NCBI GenBank assembly: GCA_002402945.1
Contig: DHGV01000022.1
Coordinates: 1,069-9,890, forward strand
Direction: 5' to 3'
DNA: 8,822 nt
Source: Pelotomaculum sp. UBA4789
GTDB taxonomy: Bacteria; Bacillota; Desulfotomaculia; Desulfotomaculales; Pelotomaculaceae
Part shown: positions 1 to 5,715 of the stretch, piece after piece
How the letters are laid out: each line of letters opens with the position of its first letter
Position numbering within the stretch: position 1 is the first letter of the stretch
The notes under the pieces: generated by a model
Told to the model about the DNA's origin: nothing
The model's database searches: none
What the model saw: the letters and a program-made list of their open reading frames with translations, nothing else
Translations under genes and position numbers: made by a program

Positions 1-74
1 CTGAGGGTGATATCCTCCAGGTTGCCGATCGGCGTCGCGCACAAATATAGTATTCCCTTCGCATCTTCTGTCAA
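1..74 (-). CDS. rsmI: 16S rRNA (cytidine1402-2'-O)-methyltransferase RsmI, N-terminal fragment
   Basis: Only the first 24 codons are present; the left window edge cuts the gene. Read from a TTG at 74-72, the frame includes LYLCATPIGNLEDITLR, which matches the N-terminal SAM-binding signature of the RsmI/YabC family (ATPIGNLxDIT near residue 12-25). RsmI methylates the ribose of C1402 in the decoding centre of 16S rRNA, using SAM. An in-frame TGA lies a few codons upstream, so the start must be close to this TTG; a GGTGA Shine-Dalgarno-like sequence sits about 9 bases before it (plus-strand 84-88). The gene follows yabA in the same direction, as rsmI (yabC) lies shortly after yabA in Bacillus subtilis, where yabB and yazA come between. 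Family identity is clear despite the short fragment; the exact start is less certain. Confidence 0.85.
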   Translation of the reverse strand, partial: MTEDAKGILYLCATPIGNLEDITL

Positions 75-100
75 GTTTTCAGTTCACCGCCCTATATTTT

Positions 101-131
101 GGGGACACATCCTGGTTTCGGATATGTCCCC
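101..131. repeat. 12-bp imperfect inverted repeat (hairpin) between yabA and rsmI
   Basis: The arms GGGGACACATCC (101-112) and GGATATGTCCCC (120-131) pair over 12 positions with one C/A mismatch and leave a 7-base loop. In the direction of transcription (minus) the hairpin lies about 13 bases before the rsmI Shine-Dalgarno sequence. It is followed by A-rich rather than T-rich sequence, so it is not an ordinary intrinsic terminator for yabA. It may be a leader hairpin affecting rsmI, or a small mobile palindrome; the GGGGACA/TGTCCCC ends recall palindromes linked to IS200-like transposases, but that comparison is from memory. Confidence 0.7.
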
Positions 132-190
132 TTTCCTATGTCTGGAACCGGTTAACGATAGATGTAACATAAGGAGGCACGTCCCACGTC

Positions 191-517
191 TCATTTAGCA
201 GGCTCCTGTTCCTTTCTCAGAAAGGCCATGCAGAATAGGCAGTCCCCGGTTCGTTTTCGCCCAAAATAGACATTGCAGATATGAAAATCATGATCATAGA
301 GATCCAGCAGGTTAAAAAACCCTTTGTGAGCCATTCCGGGCTCCCCGCTGCCAAATCCGCCTGTAAACCCATCACGGTAAATGGTTGCGAGTTCTTTCCT
401 GAGCCGGACATTCTCTTCTTCCATTTCCCGCGCTTTGTTCTTTAATTCCTGTACCTCAGCCAGCAGTGCATGCAGCTTTGTCTCCATATCCTTCGTCGTT
501 TTATAAAGAGACTGCAT
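191..517 (-). CDS. yabA: Replication initiation control protein YabA
   Basis: A 108-residue protein, close to the usual YabA length of about 110-120. Residues about 8-45 are heptad-rich and charged, fitting the N-terminal helix through which YabA tetramerises. A short linker rich in Gly follows (about 50-62), then the C-terminal zinc site: His79 and Cys81 in FHICNVYFG, and Cys93/Cys96 in GDCLFC. In Bacillus subtilis YabA bridges DnaA and the beta clamp DnaN and restrains re-initiation. The ATG at 517-515 is preferred: its A is also the last base of the ricT TGA, and GAGGAG lies 8 bases upstream, whereas the TTG one codon earlier gives poorer spacing. The one-base overlap implies translational coupling to ricT. 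Confidence 0.93.
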   Translation of the reverse strand: MQSLYKTTKDMETKLHALLAEVQELKNKAREMEEENVRLRKELATIYRDGFTGGFGSGEPGMAHKGFFNLLDLYDHDFHICNVYFGRKRTGDCLFCMAFLRKEQEPAK

Positions 518-1389
518 CAAATTATCTCCTCACCCGGCTGACAGGGACAGTCTTTATCACAGCCCCCGGGTTTTTTTGACTGTTTGTCCCTTGTGACTAC
601 TTCCTCCAAGGGATATTCTTTCACGATCTTGCTTTCTTTCAGTTCAACACCAATGGTGTTTTTGAAAATATTAACACCTGCCACCCTGCCCTCACCGTCA
701 GGGGTGGCAACCAGGCTGCCTGTTTCGGGGAAAGCCTCCCTGGCCTTTTCATACGAGTCGTTCTCATATTTAAGACAGCACATCAGCCTGCCGCATATAC
801 CTGATATTTTGGTAGGGTTCAGAGAAAGGTTTTGATCCTTTGCCATCCGAATGGAAACCGAGGCAAAGTCTGAAAGCCACACAGAACAGCAAAGTTCCCT
901 GCCGCAGCAGCCCAAGCCGCCAATCATCTTAGCTTCGTCGCGAACGCCGATCTGCCGCAGCTCAATGCGGGTTCTGAAAACAGAGGCCAGGTCCTTGACC
1001 AGTTCCCGAAAATCAATTCGCCCGTCCGCCGTGAAATAAAATATTATTTTGTTGCCGTCAAAGGTCTGTTCCACCCCCACCAGTTTCATGGGCAGGTTAT
1101 GGAGCGCTATTTTCTCCATACCCAGCTGAAAGGCCTTTTCTTCTTTTTCCTTGTTGGCTTTGAGCTGATCGTTATCCAGTTCCGTAGCCTTCCTGATTAC
1201 TTTCTTCAGCGGCGCGACTATTTCGCTTTCTTCCGCCTCATGGGGCCCGACTGCCACCAGCCCATATTCCACGCCCCTTGCTGTTTCAACAATAGCGCCT
1301 TCGCCCTCTGTGAGCAGGTTGTTTTCCGGGTCGAAGTAATAAATCTTGCCTGCCTTTTTAAAGCGAATCCCCACAACCTTAATCCCCAC
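517..1389 (-). CDS. ricT: PSP1-domain regulatory protein RicT (YaaT)
   Basis: A 290-residue PSP1 family protein. The diagnostic cysteines are at 161/162 and 167/168 (GLGCCGRELCCS) and at 199, 204 and 205 (GICGRLMCCLKYE). In Bacillus subtilis RicT forms a complex with RicA and RicF that carries Fe-S clusters, stimulates RNase Y-dependent mRNA maturation and is needed for sporulation and competence; neither partner is encoded in this window. The last 25 residues add three more cysteines (277, 281, 283) in a Lys/Pro-rich tail. Translation starts at a GTG (1389-1387) behind a strong AAGGAGG, but the spacer is 11 bases and consists mostly of five TA repeats. The gene follows holB after 35 bases and overlaps yabA by one base, so it sits within one operon. 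Confidence 0.93.
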   Translation of the reverse strand: MGIKVVGIRFKKAGKIYYFDPENNLLTEGEGAIVETARGVEYGLVAVGPHEAEESEIVAPLKKVIRKATELDNDQLKANKEKEEKAFQLGMEKIALHNLPMKLVGVEQTFDGNKIIFYFTADGRIDFRELVKDLASVFRTRIELRQIGVRDEAKMIGGLGCCGRELCCSVWLSDFASVSIRMAKDQNLSLNPTKISGICGRLMCCLKYENDSYEKAREAFPETGSLVATPDGEGRVAGVNIFKNTIGVELKESKIVKEYPLEEVVTRDKQSKKPGGCDKDCPCQPGEEII

Positions 1390-1390
1390 T

Positions 1391-1400
1391 TATATATATA
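1391..1400. repeat. (TA)5 tract between the ricT Shine-Dalgarno and start codon
   Basis: Five TA units occupy nearly the whole spacer between AAGGAGG and the GTG start of ricT. The present spacing of 11 bases is longer than the usual 5-9. Loss or gain of one unit would change it by two bases and could alter translation. No evidence of actual variation can be drawn from one sequence. Confidence 0.6.
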
Positions 1401-1424
1401 CCTCCTTAAATTTACAGCCAAAAA

Positions 1425-2444
1425 TTATATCTTCTTGCCATTGTTTCTTTGATCACCGGCTGATCTTGCGTTCAGCCCCAAAAACAGCGCCTCAAGAGCC
1501 ATTCTTGTATTAGCGTTAACCTCAATTTTTCTTTTCGTAAGCTCGATTTCCTCTATTATTTCCAAAATTCCGGTGGTCTTGTATCTCCCTGCTTCTGTCT
1601 TGATCAAACCCGCCTGGTCACTGTTGAATAAAAAGCCTGTGTCCCCCGCTTCCCGGTACACCAGTAAATCACGATACCAGCATGCCAGCGTATCAAGTGT
1701 AAAAAGCGCCTTTACTTTGCTTTCAGAAGCTTTTTCAGCCCTGTCCATGGCCTCAGGCAGGCTGCAATCCCTGAGTGCCTGGGCCAGGGCGTTGGCTCCA
1801 TCCCTGTCGGCAAGCAGCGCCCCGGAAGCGTAAGACAGGGCTCTGCCCATGCTGCCTCCGGCCAGTGAAGCATATAAAAGCGCTTCTTTCTCTGCCACCC
1901 CTTCAAGGCTGACAAGGCCCTGAACCAGTTCTTTTACTGTCATGCTTTTAAAATATATTTGCTGGCAGCGGGACAATATAGTGGGCAGAAGGGCCTGGGG
2001 CCGGTCTGAAACCAAAATAAAAACCGTATCCCTTGGTGGTTCCTCCAATGTCTTCAGCATACAGTTGGCAGCCTCCGCGGTCATTGCCTCCGCCTGGCGA
2101 ATGAGAAAAATCTTGCGGCCTCCCTGGTAGGACAGGTATGGGACCTTGCGCTGAATATCCCTGATCTGTTCGATTTTGATCGATGAGCCTGCCGGTTCCA
2201 CGATATAAAAATCAGGATGGTTTCCGCTGCTGACCTGGCGGCACTCACGGCACACCCCGCAGGCATCCCCGTCTGCAGGACTGGAGCAGAGCAGGGCCCG
2301 GGCAAAAGACAGGGCGGCTGTTTCCTTGCCCACCCCCTCGGGGCCGGCCAGAAGAATAGCGTGCGCCACCCGCCCGCTGGCTAAGGATCTCAGTAATATC
2401 TTTACTGACTGCTTATGCCCTACTATCTCCTTCAGGTATTTCAT
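1425..2444 (-). CDS. holB: DNA polymerase III delta' subunit
   Basis: A 339-residue clamp-loader protein of the AAA+ family. The fold begins with a P-loop-like stretch GPEGVGKE (34-41), in which Glu replaces the Thr/Ser that normally coordinates Mg-ATP. Four cysteines (53, 62, 65, 68) form the zinc module typical of clamp loaders. The Walker B region (about 112-119, IFLIRQAE) lacks the DExx acidic pair. SRC at 158-160 keeps the arginine finger that acts on the neighbouring DnaX ATP site. This pattern identifies delta' rather than DnaX: a structural stator without its own ATPase. The ATG at 2444 lies inside the end of tmk (32-base overlap), with AGAAGG 8 bases upstream. In Bacillus subtilis yaaQ and yaaR separate tmk and holB; they are absent here. 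Confidence 0.93.
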   Translation of the reverse strand: MKYLKEIVGHKQSVKILLRSLASGRVAHAILLAGPEGVGKETAALSFARALLCSSPADGDACGVCRECRQVSSGNHPDFYIVEPAGSSIKIEQIRDIQRKVPYLSYQGGRKIFLIRQAEAMTAEAANCMLKTLEEPPRDTVFILVSDRPQALLPTILSRCQQIYFKSMTVKELVQGLVSLEGVAEKEALLYASLAGGSMGRALSYASGALLADRDGANALAQALRDCSLPEAMDRAEKASESKVKALFTLDTLACWYRDLLVYREAGDTGFLFNSDQAGLIKTEAGRYKTTGILEIIEEIELTKRKIEVNANTRMALEALFLGLNARSAGDQRNNGKKI

Positions 2445-3063
2445 CTATCACACCTTCTGCCGCCGTCATAATGTCCCGGTGTACCTGTTCAACCGGCCGG
2501 TTGGCGTTTATTACCCTGTAACGGCCGGGACTGCGCCCGGCTAAAGCCAGGTATCCCATCCGGACCCGCTGGTGAAATGCCCCTGCTTCGCGTTCAATCC
2601 GGTCAATCCGCCGCCCGGACTGGTTGATCCTGTCCATCCCGTCTTCCGTACAAAAATCAAGGATAATGGTCAGGTCCGGGACCAGCCCGTCAGTGGCCGG
2701 TTCGTTTATTCTTTCCAGCAAGCTGACTTCTATGCCCCGCCCAAAGCCCTGGTAGGCCAGGCTTGAATCCAAAAAACGATCACACAGTACGATTGTGCCC
2801 TTAGCCAGTGCCGGCAGTATTACCTGGGCCACATGCTGTGCCCTGGCCGCTGCGTATAAAAAAGCCTCCGCCCGTGGAACCAGTTCTTTATATTCGGGGT
2901 TCAGCAAAATTTCCCTGATCTTGTCCCCGATCCTGGTGCCGCCGGGTTCCCTTGTGTGCAAAACCGGCAGACCCCTGTCTTTCAGTTTGTCACCCAGGAG
3001 TTTCAGCTGCGTGGTTTTACCTGATCCGTCTATGCCCTCTAAAACAATAAATTTCCCTTTCAT
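2413..3063 (-). CDS. tmk: Thymidylate kinase
   Basis: A 216-residue dTMP kinase, which phosphorylates dTMP to dTDP with ATP in the cytoplasm on the way to dTTP. Visible motifs are the P-loop GIDGSGKT (10-17), the substrate-binding REPGGT (38-43), and DRF (95-97) within CDRFLDSSLAYQG. An Arg-rich LID follows at about 150 (SGRRIDRIERE). The P-loop lacks the extra Arg of the eukaryotic-type enzyme, and the basic residues in the LID suggest the bacterial class. Length is normal. The ATG at 3063-3061 is chosen because AGAAAGG lies 7 bases upstream; a TTG two codons earlier is also in frame but too close to it. The 3' end overlaps holB by 32 bases. Confidence 0.95.
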   Translation of the reverse strand: MKGKFIVLEGIDGSGKTTQLKLLGDKLKDRGLPVLHTREPGGTRIGDKIREILLNPEYKELVPRAEAFLYAAARAQHVAQVILPALAKGTIVLCDRFLDSSLAYQGFGRGIEVSLLERINEPATDGLVPDLTIILDFCTEDGMDRINQSGRRIDRIEREAGAFHQRVRMGYLALAGRSPGRYRVINANRPVEQVHRDIMTAAEGVIDEIPEGDSRA

Positions 3064-3143
3064 CGGCAAGCCTTTCTCTGGGGCGCTTCAAAATGCCGTT
3101 TAACGCCTTTGGGCTTCGTACAAAATATAAAAGTTACAACACC

Positions 3144-4592
3144 CTATTCTATCACAATTTTGATTGTTTTTAATGTAGTGTCTGACGGCCCGTGACAGGG
3201 CAGCCCCATCTCTCTGATGCGCTGCAGATATTCGTATATGTCACCGGTTATTTCTTCGCCCGGGTTCAGGGCAGGAACACCTGGCGGGTAAACCGCCACC
3301 GCTTCCGCGCATATTCTCCCCCGGGCCTCTGCCAGAGGCACTTTCTTTGCCGGGGCAAACCAGGCGTCACGCGGTTTCATGATTTTTTTATATCGGAGAG
3401 GCGTGCCGGGCAGCGGCGGCAGAGCAGGCAGCTTGTCCCTGGCCGTGATGTCCTTCAGCGCGTCCGCCAGTTCGTCACAGTCTTCGCTGGTAGTGCCGGT
3501 AGATATAACAGCCACAATATTATTAAAGTCCGCCATTTCAATAAAAATCCTATAACGACCCGACAGCAGCCCGCTGACCTGGTAACCGGTGAGTCCCAGC
3601 CCCCTTACTGATATTACCAGTTTCGTGGTGTCCAGCTCACAGCGCTGCTCCGGCAGGCAATCGCTTGTTAATATCCGCAAATTCCTGATCCCGGAAAGCT
3701 TTTGCCGAATGTCGCGGGCCAGGGTAAGCGCTTTTTCCATCAGTTCTTCACCATGCAGGAACATCTGGCGCCTGGCTAAATCCAGCGAAGCCAGCAGGAT
3801 ATACGAAGGGCTGGTAGTCTGCAGCAGGCGCAGGGATGCAGCAACCGCATCAGCATCGACCAGATCTCCCTGCAGGTGGAGCATCGAACTCTGCCCCAGC
3901 GAGCCGCCCAGTTTATGCATGCTCTGGACTGCAGCATCCGCGCCGGCAGCCATGGCGTCAGCGGGCAGGGCATGGTGAAAACGCAGGTGCGGGCCGTGTG
4001 CTTCGTCCACCAGGACAGGGATGCCTGCTTCATGGGCAGCCAGGACCTGTCCGGCCAGATCTCCAGCTATCCCGTAATAATTGGGCCGCACCGCCAGGGC
4101 TGCCGCCGTGTCGGGATTAAGCCCCAGCGCCTGCCGGATACAGGCAGGCGTTACACCGCAGTCCACTTCGAATTCAGGAATAATCCCGGGCAAAACATAA
4201 ACCGGATCAGCGCCGGAAAGCACCAGCCCCCCTAAGACTGATCGGTGGGCGTTTCTGGGTATGATCACTTTCCCCTGCCCCACCAGGGCGGTGATCAGGG
4301 CGTGGATGCCGACAGTAGTGCCGTTGATCAGGAAAAAACTTTGGTCAGCCCCGTAACTTTTTGCCGCCAGGGCCTGGGCCCCGGCTATCGGGCCGCCCGG
4401 GTTGTGCAGGTCATCAAGACCCGGCAGTTCAGTAAGGTCAAAGGCAAAAAGCGCTTGCCCCCCCAGTGAAAGCAGCTCAGCCGGGAGTCCCCTGCCCTGC
4501 CCGTGACCGGGTATGTGAAAACCAGCCGGTTTTTTCAAGGCGTGTTCTTTTAGTGCTTCAAAAAGCGGGGCGCGGCGCTGTTCGTTTAACAA
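3144..4592 (-). CDS. Orn/Lys/Arg decarboxylase-family PLP enzyme (YaaO type)
   Basis: A 482-residue fold-type I PLP enzyme, the length of Bacillus YaaO. The N-terminus has FHIPGHGQG (25-33), the family's 'PGH' signature, then DLHNPGG (61-67). PLP-site residues are Asp196 and His199 in LVDEAHGPH and the Schiff-base lysine K227 in SMHKLGG. The C-terminal domain carries YPPGVP (435-440) and PGEEI. Members decarboxylate lysine, arginine or ornithine to polyamines, but substrate cannot be read from these motifs, so no gene symbol is given. The start is a TTG (4592-4590) behind a G-rich stretch (GGGGG, about 9 bases away). It is the first gene after a candidate promoter and heads the tmk-holB-ricT-yabA run, the same neighbourhood as yaaO in B. 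subtilis. Confidence 0.9.
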   Translation of the reverse strand: MLNEQRRAPLFEALKEHALKKPAGFHIPGHGQGRGLPAELLSLGGQALFAFDLTELPGLDDLHNPGGPIAGAQALAAKSYGADQSFFLINGTTVGIHALITALVGQGKVIIPRNAHRSVLGGLVLSGADPVYVLPGIIPEFEVDCGVTPACIRQALGLNPDTAAALAVRPNYYGIAGDLAGQVLAAHEAGIPVLVDEAHGPHLRFHHALPADAMAAGADAAVQSMHKLGGSLGQSSMLHLQGDLVDADAVAASLRLLQTTSPSYILLASLDLARRQMFLHGEELMEKALTLARDIRQKLSGIRNLRILTSDCLPEQRCELDTTKLVISVRGLGLTGYQVSGLLSGRYRIFIEMADFNNIVAVISTGTTSEDCDELADALKDITARDKLPALPPLPGTPLRYKKIMKPRDAWFAPAKKVPLAEARGRICAEAVAVYPPGVPALNPGEEITGDIYEYLQRIREMGLPCHGPSDTTLKTIKIVIE

Positions 4593-4643
4593 AAAATTAA
4601 CCCCCGGAAAATCAAGATCAAAGACAGCTCATGCTGATCCTTA

Positions 4644-4673
4644 ATTTTATCATAACCTGCTTGGGTTTACCAA
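4644..4673 (-). promoter_or_regulatory. Candidate sigma-A promoter of the decarboxylase-tmk-holB-ricT-yabA unit
   Basis: On the minus strand TTGGTA (4673-4668) and TAAAAT (4649-4644) are separated by 18 bases. It lies between the recR terminator and the TTG start of the decarboxylase, predicting a leader of about 45 bases. The -35 box falls inside a perfect 6-bp inverted repeat (4659-4675). Confidence 0.45.
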
Positions 4674-4675
4674 GC
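4659..4675. repeat. 6-bp perfect inverted repeat over the -35 box
   Basis: GCTTGG (4659-4664) and CCAAGC (4670-4675) are perfectly complementary around a 5-base loop. Because the repeat covers the candidate -35 hexamer it could be an operator; it could also be chance. Confidence 0.5.
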
Positions 4676-4697
4676 TTAGCCTTCAAAATCCCGCCGC

Positions 4698-4728
4698 AAA
4701 AAAGAGGACAGCCTTCACTGCCCCCCTC
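4698..4728 (-). terminator. Intrinsic terminator after recR
   Basis: Read on the minus strand, GAGGGGGGCAG pairs with CTGTCCTC plus following T residues around the loop TGAAGG. This gives about 10 pairs, three or four of them G-U, followed directly by six T. It is placed about 40 bases after the recR stop and just ahead of the next candidate promoter, closing the dnaX-ebfC-recR unit. Confidence 0.7.
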
Positions 4729-4768
4729 AAAGTTGTCTCTTCATATTGCCTGGCACAAAAAAATGCTC

Positions 4769-5371
4769 CTACTTCATTTCACGCCGGCCTTCCAGCGCTT
4801 TGCCGAGTGTTATCTCGTCGGCATACTCCAGGTCAGCGCCTACCGGCAGCCCGTGGGCGATCCTGGTCACAGTAATACCCAGCGGTTTAATCAGGCCGGC
4901 CAGGTAAAGGGCTGTCGCGTCCCCTTCCACATTGGGATTGTTGGCCAGGATAATCTCTTTCACGGCCCCGCTTTCAAGGCGCTTTAAAAGCTCTCTGATC
5001 CGCAGCTGTTCCGGGCCGACACCGTCCATCGGTGAAATAGCCCCGTGCAGTACATGATACAGCCCTTTAAAGCTCCTTGCTTTTTCCATGGCCACAACAT
5101 CCCTGGGGCGCTCCACCACACATATAACGTCAGCGCTGCGCCGCTCGTCCCGGCAGATGAGACAGCGGTCCTCGTCGGTAAAGTTGCCGCACACAAGACA
5201 GTAGCGGACGGCGCTCCTCGCTTCCCCGATCGCTCCGGCCAGATCCGCAGCCACCTCCGGCGGAGCAGCCAAAAGATAAAAGGCCAGCCGCTGGGCAGTC
5301 TTCGGGCCGATTCCGGGCAGTTTGGAAAGCTGGTCAATCAGATTGGCGATAGGTTTGGCATAATAGTTCAT
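4769..5371 (-). CDS. recR: Recombination mediator protein RecR
   Basis: A 200-residue protein of standard length. It has an N-terminal helix-hairpin-helix (about 11-34, with LSKLPGIGPKTAQR) and a four-cysteine zinc finger (58, 61, 70, 73). A Toprim domain starts at about 81 (VICVVERP, with Glu87), and the C-terminal half includes VEGDATALYL and the conserved RIAHGLPVGADLEYAD stretch. RecR works with RecF and RecO to load RecA onto SSB-coated single-stranded DNA at gaps. It starts 6 bases after the ebfC stop. I see no good Shine-Dalgarno sequence in front of the ATG, so translation probably depends on coupling with ebfC. The dnaX-ebfC-recR order is widely conserved in bacteria. Confidence 0.96.
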   Translation of the reverse strand: MNYYAKPIANLIDQLSKLPGIGPKTAQRLAFYLLAAPPEVAADLAGAIGEARSAVRYCLVCGNFTDEDRCLICRDERRSADVICVVERPRDVVAMEKARSFKGLYHVLHGAISPMDGVGPEQLRIRELLKRLESGAVKEIILANNPNVEGDATALYLAGLIKPLGITVTRIAHGLPVGADLEYADEITLGKALEGRREMK

Positions 5372-5377
5372 ATCTTA

Positions 5378-5692
5378 TTATAGACCGGGTATTTTCAGGC
5401 CGCCGGTAATTTTGCCCATTTCCTGTGATACCATATCCTGCGCTTTTCTGAGGGCTTCGTTTACCGCGGCGGTAATCAGGTCCTGAAGCATTTCCACATC
5501 CTCCGGATCTACCGCTTCAGGCTTGATTTCAATAGAAATAATTTCATTTTTTCCGTTCGCAATTACCTTCACCGCCCCGCCCCCGGCAGTGCTTTCCACA
5601 TTTCGTTCAGCCAGTTCTTCCTGCAGCTTCATCATGTCCTGCTGCATCTTCTGGACCTGTTTCATCATTTTATTCATATTGCCGCCCATCAT
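5378..5692 (-). CDS. ebfC: YbaB/EbfC family nucleoid-associated protein
   Basis: A 104-residue protein with the family layout. The N-terminus is rich in Met, Gln and Lys (KMMKQVQKMQQDMMKLQEEL, about 8-27) and forms a dimerising helix. A GGG-containing turn with a beta sheet follows (36-57), then VDPEDVEMLQDLI (61-73), and a C-terminal helix ending in GLKIPGL. EbfC dimers bind DNA without strong sequence demand and act as a nucleoid protein; the gene is nearly always next to dnaX and recR, as here, which suggests a link to replication or repair. The ATG at 5692 is preceded by GGGGGAG; further in-frame ATG codons follow at codons 2 and 6. It lies 23 bases after dnaX. Confidence 0.94.
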   Translation of the reverse strand: MMGGNMNKMMKQVQKMQQDMMKLQEELAERNVESTAGGGAVKVIANGKNEIISIEIKPEAVDPEDVEMLQDLITAAVNEALRKAQDMVSQEMGKITGGLKIPGL

Positions 5693-5715
5693 TAAAACTC
5701 CCCCTTAATTTAAAA

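Noticed and set aside
146..153. AACCGGTT palindrome between yabA and rsmI
   Set aside because: An 8-bp palindrome is short enough to be chance and no promoter is evident next to it.
180..200. Repeated CACGTC motif (CACGTCCCACGTC) at the yabA stop codon as a terminator
   Set aside because: The two copies are direct repeats; only a 4-bp ACGT stem can form and no T run follows.
3064..3143. A separate promoter or terminator between the decarboxylase and tmk
   Set aside because: The 80-base gap is AT-rich in part but offers no -35/-10 pair with proper spacing and no hairpin with a T tail.
3876..4235. Long open frames on the plus strand opposite the decarboxylase, tmk, dnaX and ricT
   Set aside because: They lie antisense to well-supported genes, show no recognisable motifs, and arise from the GC-biased codon positions of the real genes.
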